Source: Dugong dugon (Eukaryota; Chordata; Mammalia; Sirenia; Dugongidae). From it: 64,000 nucleotides of DNA. Made by a program: the position numbers and the translations under genes. Below the pieces are notes generated by a model. It was not told the DNA's origin, ran no database searches, and saw nothing but the letters and a program-made list of their open reading frames with translations. Below are positions 22,155 through 33,548 of this stretch, in pieces (position 1 is the stretch's first letter; each line of letters starts with the position of its first letter). Location of the stretch: the NCBI GenBank assembly GCA_030035585.1, contig CM057476.1, forward strand, positions 25,032,501 to 25,096,500, written 5' to 3'.

Positions 22155-23058
22155 AACAAAATAATCAGAAAGCATACAGAGAAACAGGGAAGGATGGCTC
22201 ATTCAAAGGCACAAAACAAACCAACAGAAATAATCCTTGAGGACCAGATATTGGACCTACCAAACACAGATTTTAAAAAACTTTTAAATATGTTTAAAAA
22301 AACTGAAGGAAAATATGGACAAAAAGCTAAAGGAAATTTAAAAAAATGATGTATGAACAAAAAATGATGTATAAAATGAGAATTTAACAAACAGAAATTA
22401 TTCAATGAAATTCTGGAGCTGAGAAGTATAATAACTGAAATTAAAAATTCACTAGAGGGGTTCAATAGCAATCTTAAAGAAAAACAGAAAAATAGAGAGA
22501 AAAAAAGAATAAAGACAAACAGAACATAAGAGAACTATGTAACACCATTAAGCACACTAATAAACGCATTATGGGAGTACCAGAAGGAGAGAAGAAAGAG
22601 AAAGGGACAGAAAAAATATTGAAGAAATAATGGCTGAAAATGTTCCAAAGTTGACAAATGACATAAATTTGCACATTCAAAAAGCTCAACGAACTCCAAG
22701 TAAAATAAGCCCAAGGAGATCCATTATAATCAAACTGGCAAAAACCAAAGATAGAGAATCTTGAAAGCAGCAAGAGAAAAGTAATGGTCATGTACAAGGG
22801 AGCCCCAATAAGACTAAATATTGATTTCTCCTCAGAAACCACAAAGGCTAGAAGGCAGTGGGATGATATATTCAAAGTGCTGAAAGAAAAGAAAAAAAAA
22901 AAACCTGTCACCTAACAATCCTATATCCAACAAAACTGTCCTTCAAAAATGAGGGTGAAATTAAGACATTCTCAGAAAAACAAAAGCTAATGAAGTTCGT
23001 TACTACCAGCCCTGCCATAAAAGAAATGCTAAAGAGAGTCCTCCAGCTTGAAAGGTGA
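22155..23058 (+). pseudogene. L1 no. 4 ORF1 (pseudogene)
   Basis: Coiled-coil-like, lysine/glutamate-rich translation in shifting frames. The R-A-P-I-like Q-K-A-Q-R-T-P-S-K-I-S-P-R block (22680-22720), the T-K-D-R-E-like stretch and the C-terminal A-I-K-E-M-L-K-R-V-L-Q-L-E-R (23010-23055) with TGA at 23056-23058 mark the L1 ORF1 RNA-binding and C-terminal domains. Numerous stops; non-functional. Confidence 0.7.
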
Positions 23059-23559
23059 TGACATTAGACAGTAACTCGAAGCTGCAGGAAGAAATAAAGT
23101 CCTTTGGTTGAGGCAATTTCAAAGGCAAATAGAAAAGCCAGTTTTGCTGGATTTTTGCTTGGTAGCTATATTTGTTACTTTCTATATGATATAAAGGACA
23201 AAAGCATAAATAATTATAAATATATGATACTGTGTACATAATGTATAAGGACATAATTTGTGCCATCAACAACAAAAGAGGAAGGGAGGAGCATAATAGG
23301 AACAGAATTTTTGTATGTTACTGAAGTTAAATTGGTATCAATTTATACTAGTCGCTATAAATTTAGGATAGTAAATGTAATCCCCATGGTAACTACAAAG
23401 AACATTTCTTTAAAAAATACAAAAGAAGATGAGAAAGGAATCAAAATGATTCAGTACAAAAACTCAACTAAACACACACAAAAAGGCAGTATTTGAGGGA
23501 ATATGGGACAAAAAATGTATAAGGCACACAGAAAACAGCAAAACAGCAGAAGTAAGTCC

Positions 23560-26515
23560 TTCTTTACTGGCAATTATTTTTAATGTGAATGGATTGAACT
23601 CTCCCATCAAAAGCACAGATTGACAGAATGGATAAGAAAATATGACCCAACTATATATTGTCTACAAGAGAACCATCTTAAATCAAAAGACATAAATAGG
23701 ATGAAAGTTAAAGGATGGAAAAGAATACTTCATGAAAATAGAAACCAAAAGAGAGCTGGGGTAGCTATATTAATATCAGATACAATAGACTTTAAGTAAA
23801 AAACTATCATAAGAGAAAAGAAAGATATAAATAATGTTAAAAGGATCAATTATCAAGAAGAGATAAAAATTATAAATATATATGCACCTAACAGCAGTTC
23901 CCCAAAACATGTGAAGGAAACACTGATAGAACTGAAGGGAGAAATAGACTGTTCTACAATAACAACTGGAGACTTCAACACACCACTTCCAATAATGGAG
24001 AGAACATTTAGACAGAAGATTAACAAGGAAATAGAGTACCTGAACAACAGCATAAACCAACTAGGCCTAACAGACACTTACAGAACACTTAATCCAACTG
24101 TAGCAGGATATACATTCTTCTTCAAGGCATATGGATCATTCTCCAGGATAGACCATATTTTAGGTCACAAAACAAGCCTCAATAAATTTAAGAAAACCGA
24201 TATCATACAAAATATTTTCTCTAACCATAGTGGAAAGAAACTAGAAATCAGTAATAGAAGAAAAACTGGAAATTTCACAAAAATGTGAAAATTAAATAAC
24301 ACACTACTAAATATCCAATGGGTCAAAGAAGAAAGCACAAAGGGAACTATAAAATATTTAGAAAGAAATAACAGTGAATGCACAATATGCCAAAACCTAT
24401 GGGATGCAGTCAAAGTAGTACTCAGAGGGGAATTTATAGCTGTAAATGCCTACATTAAAATAAAAGAAAGGACCAAATCAATAATCTAACTTTACACCTT
24501 GAAACTAGAATAAGAAGAACAAAGTCCAAAGCAACAAGAAACAAACATCAGAGCAGAGATAAACAGAAGAGAGAACAGAAAAACAATAGGGAGAATCAAT
24601 GAAACCAAATACTAAAAGTGGTTCTTTGAAAAGATCAACAAAACTGACAAACCCCTAGCTAGATGACCAAGAAAAAAAGAGAGAAGATGCCAGTAACTAA
24701 AATTAGAAATTAAAGTGGCAACATTACCATTAACTTTACAGAAATTAAAAGGATTGTAAAAGAATGCTATGAACAATTATATGCCAACAAACTAGAAAAT
24801 CTATGGATGAAATGGATAAAATTCTAAAAATATAAAACTACCTAAATTGACTCAAGAATAGAAAATATCGAGGAAAAAGACTGAAATCAAAAACCTCCCA
24901 ACAAAGAAAAATCCAGGACCAGATGATTTCACTGGTGAATTCTACCAAACATTTAAAGAATTAACACCAACTTTTTCTGAAACTCACCAGTAATAAACAA
25001 TCTGAAAAGGAAATTAAGAAAACATTCATTTTACAATAGCATCTAAAAGAATACAATACCTAGGGATAAATTTAACCAAGGAAATAAAAGAGCTATGCAC
25101 TGAAAACTATGAAACATTGGTGAAAGAAGTCAAAGGAGATCTAAATAAATGGAAGGACATCCTATGTTCATGGGTTGGTAGACGTAATATTGCTAAGATG
25201 TCAATACTACCCAAAGTGATCTACAGATTTAATGCAATCCCTATGAAAATACCAACAGCCTCTTTTGCAGAAATGGAAAAGCCAATCCTCAAATTCGTAT
25301 GGTATTGAAAGGGGCCCCCAATAGCCAAAGCAATCTTGAAGAAAAAGAACAACATAATTTCAATACATACTACAAAGCTAGTAATCAAAACAGTGTGGTA
25401 AAAGTAAATGAATAGACATATAGATAAATGGCATATGGTTGAGAATCTAAAAATAAACTCACATATCTATGGCCAATTGACTTTTAATAATGATTCCAAA
25501 TCCATTCAACAGGGAAAGAGTAGTCTTTTTAACAAATGGTGCTGGGACAACTGGATCTTCACATGCAAAAGAATGAAGTTGTACCCATACCTCACACCAT
25601 ATGCAAAAACTAAGCCAAATGGACTAATAACCTAAATACAAGAGCTAAAATCTTAAAATTCTTAGGAGAAAACATAAGGATAAATTTTCAGGACCTTCTT
25701 TTAAGCAATGGATTCTTCCATATGAAAAGCAGCAAGAGAAAAAGTAGATTAACTGAATTTCATCAAAATTAGAAACTTCTGTACATCAAGGAATATTATC
25801 AAGAAAGTGAAAAGACAACCCTCAGAATGGGAGAAAATATTTGGAAAACATACAACTAATTACAGTTTACTATCCAGAATACATAAAGTACTGTAACTCA
25901 ACCACAAAAAAACTAACAATCCAATTAAAAAATGGGCAAAGGACTTGAACAGACATTTCTCCAAAGATATACAAACGGCCAAAAAGCACAAGAAAAGATG
26001 CTCAACATCATTAGCCATGAAGGAAATGCAAATCAAAACCACAATGAGATACCACTTCACACTCACTAGGATGGCTGTTATAAACAACAAAACTAACAAA
26101 CTGGAAAATAGCAAGTGTTTGAAAGGATATTGCGAAACTACATTGTTGATAGGAATGTAAAATGGTGCAATCACTGTGGAAAATAGTTTGATGGTTCCTA
26201 AAAAAGTTAACTATAGGATTGCCATATGACCCAGGAATTCCACTCCTAGGTATGTAAATATACCCAAAAGAATTGAAAGCAGTGACTCAAACAACCACAT
26301 GTACACCAATGTTCATTGCAGCATTATTCATAATAGCCAAAATGTGGAAACAACCCAAATGCCCATCAACAGATGAACGGATAAATAAAATGGGGTATAC
26401 ACACACAGTGGAGTATCACTCAGCTATAAACAGAAATGAAGTTCTGGTGTATGCCACTACATGGATAAACCTTGAAAACATTACGCTGAGTGAAATAACT
26501 CAGACATAATAGATC
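23560..26515 (+). pseudogene. L1 no. 4 ORF2 with internal deletion (pseudogene)
   Basis: The endonuclease part is readable: C-L-Q-E-N-H-L (23659) keeps the catalytic Glu, G-D-F-N-T-P is at 23970, and a 125-codon frame at 23911-24288 spans I-D-H-I-L-G-H-K. The linker runs to about 24985. The sequence then jumps from P-G-P-D-D-F-T-G-E-F-Y-Q-T-F to the block before P-F-T-I-A-S-K (25010-25060), skipping the palm with motifs A and F-A-D-D. The thumb and C-terminal part (D-M-F-M/W-V-G-R to L-S-E-I-T-Q) follow to 26509. A polymerase from this copy would have no active site even without the stops. Confidence 0.75.
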
Positions 26516-27322
26516 AAATATTGTATGATTTCATTTTTATGAAATATCTAGAATAGTCAAATCTATCCAGACAAAAGATTAGTGGTTACCAGGGGCTAGT
26601 GGGAAAGGAGAATGGCGAGTGAAAAAATAAAAATAAAAGCAAGAAAAAAAATATACAAGTCATTCAGATTATTTAAAAATATATATCTAAAGGTAAATTT
26701 TTAAAAAAATATCACAAGAGAATAAACCATTAATCCACAAAGCGGGAGAAGGTATTTGCAATACATATATCAAAAAAAGGACTCTTATACATAATATAGA
26801 AATAACTCCTACAATTGAATGGCAACAACAAAAAAATCACTTTAATAGAAAACAGCCCTTCAGACTTCACACTTATAAATTTATAATATTTATAATAAAT
26901 AAAGCATGTGTCTGTAGGGGGAATTGTTCTACCATATAATGAGTCTAGTTAACATAAATCTATGCCAGAATGCCTGTTGGCAATTCAAGAGGCCGTCCAA
27001 ATGGCCAATAAACATATGAAGAGTGGGGTAGTGAAGATGAGGAGTAACAGGAACTCTCATACCTGCATATGATTTGGTAATATCAATTAAAGCTGAAGAA
27101 ATGCATACCCTATGACACAGCAATCCAATTCCTAACCATATAACCAAGAGAAAAGTTGTACACATGTTCACCAAAAAGCACAAGGATGCTCATAGCAGCA
27201 GTATGTCTAAGAGCACCAAACTGTAAGCCACAAATGTCCATCAACTATAGAATGAATAAATTCAATGGTTTTGTATTCATATAAATGGAATGCTATGTGG
27301 CAACGACATGTAACAACATAGA

Positions 27323-27511
27323 TGTTGTTGTTAGGTGCTGTCGAGTAGATATTCGATTCATAGCGACCTCGTGTGACAGGGTAGAACTGCCCCATTGGGT
27401 TTCCTAGGCTGTCATCTTTACAGAAGCAGGTCACCAGGTCTTTCTTCTACAGAGCCACTGGGTATGTTCGGTTAGCAGCAGAGAGCTTAACTGTTGCACC
27501 AGCAGGGCTCC
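27323..27511 (-). mobile_element. AfroSINE
   Basis: Minus-strand copy running from TGTTGTTGTTAGGTGCTGTCG (tail side) to AGCAGGGCTCC (head side), with the TAGAACTGCCCCATTGGGTTTCC body. It carries the GTTGTTGTTAGGTGC tail type that matches the RTE 3' end. Confidence 0.9.
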
Positions 27512-27734
27512 TTAAAAGATAGGTGGATATCTAAAATATAATGTTGAGCAAAAGAAGCCGGAGAGAGTACATACTGTATGTTTCCATTTGTCTAAAGTTT
27601 AAAAACTAGTGAAACAAATCTATGGTGTTAAAAGTTATTGCTTACTCAGTACAACATTGAGTAGTGGGTAAACTGGGTGATTGTTTACCTGGATGGGTTC
27701 ACTTGGTAAAAATTCATCACACTGTATAATTCAC

Positions 27735-27764
27735 AATCAACTCGATGGCAATGGGTTTGGTTGG
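27735..27764 (+). mobile_element. AfroSINE 3'-tail fragment
   Basis: Only about 30 bp: AATCAACTCGATGGCAATGG followed by GTTTGGTTGG, the exact 3' end of the second AfroSINE tail type, inside L1 3'UTR sequence that continues on both sides. An extreme 5' truncation is the simplest reading. Confidence 0.65.
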
Positions 27765-27797
27765 TACAATTATAATTTGTGTATTTTTCTGTATGTA

Positions 27798-28498
27798 TGT
27801 TATCAGGAGGGACCAGTCCCTAGATCATCCTTGGTGTCATGGATTGAATTATGTCCCCCCAAAAATGCGTGTATCAATTTGGCTGGGCCATGATTCCTGG
27901 TAGTGTGTGATTTTCCCATGTGTGGTAAATCCTGCCTCTGTGATGTTAATGAGGGAGGATGGGCGGCAGTTGTGTTAGTGAGGCAGGACTCAGTTTACAA
28001 GACTCGATTGTGTCCTGAGGCAATCTCTTGAGATATAAAAGACAGAAGTGAGCAGTGAGACGGGGGACCTCATACCATTGAGAAAGCAGTGCTGTGAGCA
28101 GAGCGCGTCCTCTGGACCCGGGTCCCTACGCAGAGAAGCTCCTAGTCCAGGGGAACACTGAAGGGAAGAAGGCCGACAGAAAAAGCATTCCCCTGAAGCT
28201 GACGCCCTGAATTTGGACTTTTAGCCTGCTTTGACCGTGAGGAAATAAACTTCTCTTCGTTAAAACCATCCACTTGTGGTATTTGTTATAGCAGCACTAG
28301 ATGACTAAGACACTTGGTAAAGCAGAGGGTCAACAAAAGAGAGGAGGACCCTCAATGAGATGAACTGACACAGTGGCTGCAAAAATGGGCTCAAGCATAA
28401 CAATGACTGTGAGGACAGCACAGGACCGGGCAGTGTTTCATTCTGTTGTATGTAGCATTGCTGAGTCAGAACTGACTCGACGACACCTAACAACAACA
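27798..28498 (+). mobile_element. RTE (BovB-type) 3' end, split by solo LTR
   Basis: Starts GTTATCAGGAGGGACCAGTC, breaks at 27834 and resumes at 28318 with TAAAGCAGAGGGTCAACAAAAGAG, ending GACTCGACGACACCTAACAACAAC. The same order is seen uninterrupted at 35126-35347. It covers only the last part of the ORF and the 3' tail. It lies in an L1ME-like 3'UTR. Confidence 0.85.
27835..28312 (+). mobile_element. Solo LTR (478 bp) with 5-bp target duplication
   Basis: Begins TGTCATGGATTG and ends GATGACTAAGACA, the canonical TG...CA. The flanks are CTTGG at 27830-27834 and CTTGG at 28313-28317, a perfect duplication, and the RTE reads across once the LTR is removed. It has GAAATAAACTT (AATAAA at about 28243) near the 3' part and an AGATATAAAAGACAG TATA-like block (28031). 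The 5-bp duplication is typical of class I and class III ERVs including MaLR elements. No internal coding remains, so it arose by LTR-LTR recombination. Confidence 0.9.
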
Positions 28499-28589
28499 AC
28501 ATTATACTTTAATTAAAAAGTTTACATTAAAAAAACAAATAAACAAAAACACCCTGGTTTTTCTCTCTGTTCTTGTTCTCTCTGGAGTC

Positions 28590-28880
28590 TTTTGCATCTC
28601 AGTAAATGGCAACTCCATTATTCCAGTTGTTTAGGCTAAAAACCAAGCGAAACCATGCTCAACATCGTCGTTTCTCTCACACTGCCCTTAGAATCCCACT
28701 GCAAACCTGCTGGCTCCATCACTGCAATGACCTCTGCCCTACTCCCCCCTGTTCCCATCCTTCCTCCCAGCAGCCTGCTCTCCACATAGCAGCCACAGTA
28801 ACCATTTTAAACATACAGTCCATCACCTCACCTGTTTGCTCCAAATCGTTCAAAGCCAAAGCTGTAAAATCCTGAGTTTT
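28590..28880 (+). repeat. Old dispersed repeat, unnamed
   Basis: The string order (CCAGTTGTTTAGGCTAAAAACC, CACTGCAAACCTGCTGGCTCC, TCTCCACATAGCAGCCACAGTAACC, TTTAAACATACAGTCCATCACCTCACC) is one I recognise as recurring in placental genomes, but I cannot give the family with confidence. An 89-codon open frame (28606-28875) overlaps it and is not taken as a gene. Confidence 0.4.
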
Positions 28881-29600
28881 TACAGAGTTTAACAAGATCA
28901 TCACAAAGTTCATCTAGCAGCAAAGGGCTCAGAACAGTCATGGTAAAAACTCAAACTTATGTAAATATGTTAAGTAAGGATAATGGGTGTCAGGTTTCTC
29001 ATTGTTGGAGAAGGAAGATACAAATATAGAAAAGTAGAATGAACCTTACGTGGAGTTGGATTGTAGGTATTGATATAAACTCATGGTTTATATCTAGGTA
29101 GCTAGATAGACAGGTGGGCAGGTTAGACAGACAGACCGAAAGGCAGAAAGACAGATAAATAGATTTTCTAACTCTATAGACTGGAAGGGCCTGGCAGCAG
29201 CAACACCTCAGCAGCAATGAAAACACCTAACTAACACCCAGATATTGGCTTCTAAATATCATTCTCCACTAAAATGAACCAGAGCTCCTTGGAAAAATGG
29301 CTGCTTCCAGGCCATCTCATGTGCCCGAAGGCTAACAAGTGCTCTGTGAATGTTGGGACACGTCGAAAGGGCAGAGATGACAGTTTGGTTTGAAGGGGCT
29401 CCTTCTGGCCAAATCAGTACAGTTGGAGTATCAAAATAAGTAATGCTAATAACATAGCCTACTGAGTAAAATAGGAAACCATGGGTCCATAGATAAAAAT
29501 AATAAATAAATTGAAAGTTTGGAGACAAACAGGATAGTTTCCATCTGTACAAATTACATTTAAGCCTTTTTTTATATTTCCCATGTCACTCCTTACCACG
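28881..29600. other. Unassigned stretch with degenerate tetranucleotide tract
   Basis: No gene recognised. At 29090-29160 a degenerate GATA/CAGA-type microsatellite runs on (TAGATAGACAGG, AGACAGACAGACC, AGAAAGACAGAT). The 97-codon minus-strand frame at 29259-29552 has no family signature. Confidence 0.45.
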
Positions 29601-30720
29601 CTCAGCTTCTCCTCTACCTTCTAGAACATATGAAGTATATTTATAGTAGCTCTTTTAATGTCTATTAATTCTATCATCTGCGTTATTTCTCTGTCAGTTT
29701 TGATTGAGTTTTCTACTCGTTATGGGTCATATTTTCCTACTGCTTTGCATCCTGGTAATTATGTATTTGATGCTATACATTGCAACTTTTACATTATCAG
29801 GTGCTAGATTTTTTTAAAATTCTCTTAAGTATTTGTGAGCTTTATTCTGGGATATGATTAAGTTACTTGGAAACAGTTTGATCCTTTCGAAGCTTGCTTT
29901 TAATTTTTGTTAGGAAGGCCGAAGCCACTTTTAGTCCAGGACTAATTTAGTCCTACCACTGAGATGATGCCTTTCTGAATACTCTATCCAATGCTGTATG
30001 AGACTTCTCCACCTTGGTTGTTGGGAACATGAACCATTCCTATCCCTGTGAACTCTACAAATTGTTTCGCTGTTCTTTTTTGCTGGTTCTGGCCCTACCT
30101 TCAGGTAGTTTCCTCACGGCTGTGCTGAAGTCTCTACAAGTGTTTGCAGATCTCCAGAGCTCGCTCCCTGTGCTGCTCTCTCCTCTTTGGTACTCTGACC
30201 TGTGAATTCTAGCCACCCTGGCCTCTCCAAATCCTCAGCTGTCTCCTCAACTCACAGAGACTGCCAAGCTCTGTTTGGGTTCCCTTCTCTGTGCTGTGAG
30301 GAGTCTTGGTGGCACAATGATTAAGTACTAGGCTTCTAACTGAAAGGTTGGCGGTTCAAACCCTCCCAGCGGCTCTGCTAGGAGAAACACCTGGCAATCT
30401 GCTTCTGTAAAGATTATGGCCTAGAAAACCTTATGGGGCAGTTTTACTCTGTCACAAAGGGACGCTATGAGTCGGAATCGACTCAGTGGTACCCAACAAC
30501 AACTACTCTGTGCTGTGGCCTGGAAACTCTCTCCAACAGTCAGTCAGTTGGGGCAATCATGGGGCTTACCTCATTTGTTTCTTTCTCCCAGGATCAATGT
30601 CCTGTATTGCCTTGTGTCTAGACGATTTGCCATGCAGCTTTGGACAACTTCACATATTCAACTGCATCGAGAAAACTAGCTGATCAACCTGAAAATTACT
30701 GTATTTTTAACCTGGAGTCA
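29601..30720 (+). repeat. Old dispersed repeat, unnamed, split by AfroSINE
   Basis: Long degraded block: TTCTATCATCTGCGTTATTTC, GTTATGGGTCATATTTTCCTAC, GTTACTTGGAAACAGTTTGATCC, then after the SINE TGGCCTGGAAACTCTC, GGGGCAATCATGGGGCTTACC and TCATTTGTTTC. The pieces on either side of the SINE are collinear, which supports one old element. It resembles a repeat common to placental mammals, possibly L1-derived; unnamed. Confidence 0.45.
30299..30505 (+). mobile_element. AfroSINE with 12-bp target duplication
   Basis: Runs from AGGAGTCTTGGTGGCACAATG to the AACAACAACTA tail. CTCTGTGCTGTG occurs at 30287-30298 and again, identically, at 30506-30517. Head, B-box-like CGGTTCAAACCC and the TGAGTCGGAATCGACTCAG block are all well kept. 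Confidence 0.95.
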
Positions 30721-33548
30721 TGCACACACATGAGATGTGCGTACAGGATAAGAAAGCATTCTTGATGCCAGGAGTCTAAGGTTTCCTATGAGAGGTAAAA
30801 GGGTATAGCTGTTTCCTTTCTTAGTCTGTGGGCAAAAACAACTGCTTGACAAGTGAAAAATTCCTTTAGGCTGGCTACGTAGGCTAAAGAATGGTTACTT
30901 TGACTTTAATCTTAAAAAGAATCAGTAAAATTGGTTATGTGTACAGTTCTGAAAATGCCAATGACTTCACAACTGGTTGAACAGATGCCAGGTTGCTTTC
31001 TGAGATCGTCCCAGTTCCCAGTCCTCTGTACCCTATTCCTACCCAGACCCTGATACACACACAATTGCATATGTGACTTTTCAGACTTTAAGAATTCACG
31101 GAGGGATGTTGCGGTTTCTACAGAAGGATGTGTTTTGATATATTTTCCTGACCACAAAAGAGCATTTGGCATTTAGCACATTCTTTTTGAAGAACAAGTG
31201 GCAAACAGTGGCTTTTATCTTTGGAAGTTTATAATCAAAGAATTCTTTTGAAAGAAGATCCACATCCTATAGGATTTGCAAAATGCTTTCCATAAATCAT
31301 GAAAAATCTGTTTATCTGTGTATTATCAATTCTGATATTCTTGTTATAATAACATACACAGAAACATATATACGCACATATGCTTCAACTTCCAAAAAAG
31401 GTTTCAAGGAGACCAAAATAAAAGTACAGAATAGAATCCATCAAAATAAAAATAAAGTCAGAGTCAAGTAATGAGGACAAAGAAAGAAAATAACTTAGTT
31501 ATTTTCACTAGGGGGCTTATCAGACTGTGATCTGTGATTCGGTCACACAGCTGCTGCCATTGCCTCTACAGGACGCTTCTTAGCAGGGGTGGTGGAGCGC
31601 GGCAGGCAGAACATGGTGCTCTTCTCCCTGGGAAATGCTTTTAGCCCACACGGAAGGAGCAGTGTCAGTAAGTGGCACCCACTCTCTGCACTCAGAGATT
31701 TGGCCTGTGGCCATACCCTGGTCCTTCCCCTGGCTTCTACAGCAGTCCCAGCATCAAGGGATGATCAAGTGACTCCCACACAAACGGCCAGAGCTCTTGG
31801 TGTCACTCTGTTATGTTTGTGTGTCTGTGTGTTTCTCCCCATTATCACTGTACTGTACTGAGAAGGCTTTGGGATGACTTCCAGAAAACATACCTGGGAG
31901 TTCACAAAACCTTGAGACCATGGAATAGCTGCTACCTCCCGAGATGAAATCTTAGCACAGCTGAGTGTTGTTGAGCCCATCAGTGCACCACGTACTGGAC
32001 ATTTGTTATGAGTTCAAGGATTAGAAGCTTACTGAACAGTTCCAACTTATTACTTTCTAGATTTTCTGTTCTGGCTTTTTCCCTCTCCCTTGCTGTGCTC
32101 TGAACTCCAGGAAGAGGATTTTATGTTTATTGTAAAATGAACTGACAAAGGGAAATGGTGGAACTGAGAGGGTTTTCTCTTAACATGACTCATAAACTTT
32201 AATGGTTTATTGCTCTGAAAGACATCCAATTACCACAGCTCTAATATCTTGCTACTCGTGTATTAAAAAGTTTTTAAAGGGAAAAATGCCAATGAATAGT
32301 ATCTCCATTTCACATTTTCTAAAAATTAAGCAGAGTCTTAAAAGTGAGATACAAAGGTAAAATTTTTAATTCCTCAGGATTAGACTAAGATTAATAGATA
32401 AACATTTTCCTACTTTTATTTTCCAGATAAGTTTAGAATTCCTCTTTCAGAAGATGATATGATGGAATAATCTGCCAACAAGAACATTCAGCGTAGCTTA
32501 AGGAAACATCCTGGATAGTCCGAATCCCCAAACCTGAGAAGCACACTGGATTGGTTGGCCTAGTCCCCATAGTTTACATAAAGCAGAAATCTTACTTATA
32601 TCTAAACTATTTAAGTACTTCAGGAAAAATGAGAATTCTTCCTCAATTGATCATGAAAAAGAAAAGAGATAACACTGTCCTTTGAAATAATAATCAACTC
32701 CGTTTTTTAAAAAATCAAACTGTGTTTATAAATGCATATATAGAAAGACAAATCTAACCAAATCAAAATGATGTTACCTTAAGTCTTATTTTCATCAATC
32801 CGCTAATTGTAATACTGTAATTATACCTGAAAAACTGCAATGGAAAACCATAACATTCTTCTGTAAAACTTCTTTAGCACACTCAATCATAAAATAGTTG
32901 TTTCAGAGGTTGGATTTATCATAACTAAATGAAAGAAATTTGGCGTTTCCCTCAGGACTCCCTAAATGTAAAAAATGAGAACCTAATTTTGAAATGATCT
33001 TTAGGTTGTTTAAGTTTTCAACACAGTAAACTAGCCCATAGAATTGGCAGCCCTACTAACCCCTAACAGAAGGCTGCTTTTCATTTTGAAGAAGGAATTG
33101 ATTTTAAACAATCAAAGTTTTGAATTACAAACATCCAGACTTCTTAAAAAGAAAAAGAAACATTTTAGGGTGGAAGAAGTTCCACTGAGCTTCATCTTAT
33201 CAAAGATGATGTCAACATCTCTTTAGGTTTCATTTTCCACTACAGGTCAAACTTTGAATAAGAGAAATGGGTTCTCGTATCTGCATTTCTTTAGGATTAC
33301 TCTATGGAAAATATATTTTCTACTTGGCATATAACGCATAAAATTACAGAAAAGGGAAAAATCACTCAAAATCCCACCACTACCTAGATAATACCACTTC
33401 TAACATTTGCCAAATATCCTTCCAAGCATCTTTTGTCTGAATATGTAAACATATGAACATACACTTTCCCATAAATGAGGTACTACATATGCTGAACTGC
33501 CACTTTTTCAATTCAACAACCTTTTGAAGAAATTATACCACCACCTGT
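30721..33548. other. Unassigned stretch
   Basis: The longest part of the window without a recognised element. No open frame exceeds 90 codons and none has a family signature. A CCACCACTACCTAGATAATACC block near 33375 may belong to an old repeat. The region around 31500-31950 is GC-richer (TCACACAGCTGCTGCC and GGCCTGTGGCCATACCC) but shows no splice or ORF pattern that I would defend as an exon. Candidate for truly unique DNA. Confidence 0.4.

Larger units (their letters stand above)
21526..26660 (+). mobile_element. L1 no. 4: old L1 with RT core deleted
   Basis: An older L1M-type element. It has a 5'UTR-like leader (21526-22150), ORF1 (about 22155-23058), an inter-ORF spacer, ORF2 (23560-26515) and a short 3'UTR (TTAGTGGTTACCAGGGGCTAG at 26579, then an A-rich end). 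ORF2 lacks roughly 900 bp at about 24990 (see the separate entry). Compared with L1 no. 2 it is far more diverged, with stops every few dozen codons. Its right neighbour is a further L1ME-like 3' fragment. Confidence 0.8.
26700..28545 (+). mobile_element. L1ME-like ORF2 end and 3'UTR, multiply interrupted
   Basis: Old L1 sequence: the ORF2 C-terminal region (C-P-I-P-like AAACATATGAAGAGTGG; TGCATACCCTATGACACAGCAATCC at 27103; the N-V-H-Q-L-like end at 27235) then a 3'UTR (GGGTGATTGTTTACCTGGATGGGTTCACTTGG; TTTGTGTATTTTTCTGTATGTATG; resumed as TATACTTTAATTAAAAAG at 28503). Interruptions, in order: an AfroSINE at 27323-27511, a short AfroSINE tail at 27735-27764, and an RTE 3' end with its own LTR at 27798-28498. 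Confidence 0.65.

Noticed and set aside
28606..28875. 89-codon plus-strand frame as a small gene
   Set aside because: Coincides with an old dispersed repeat; no start context, splice site or family signature.
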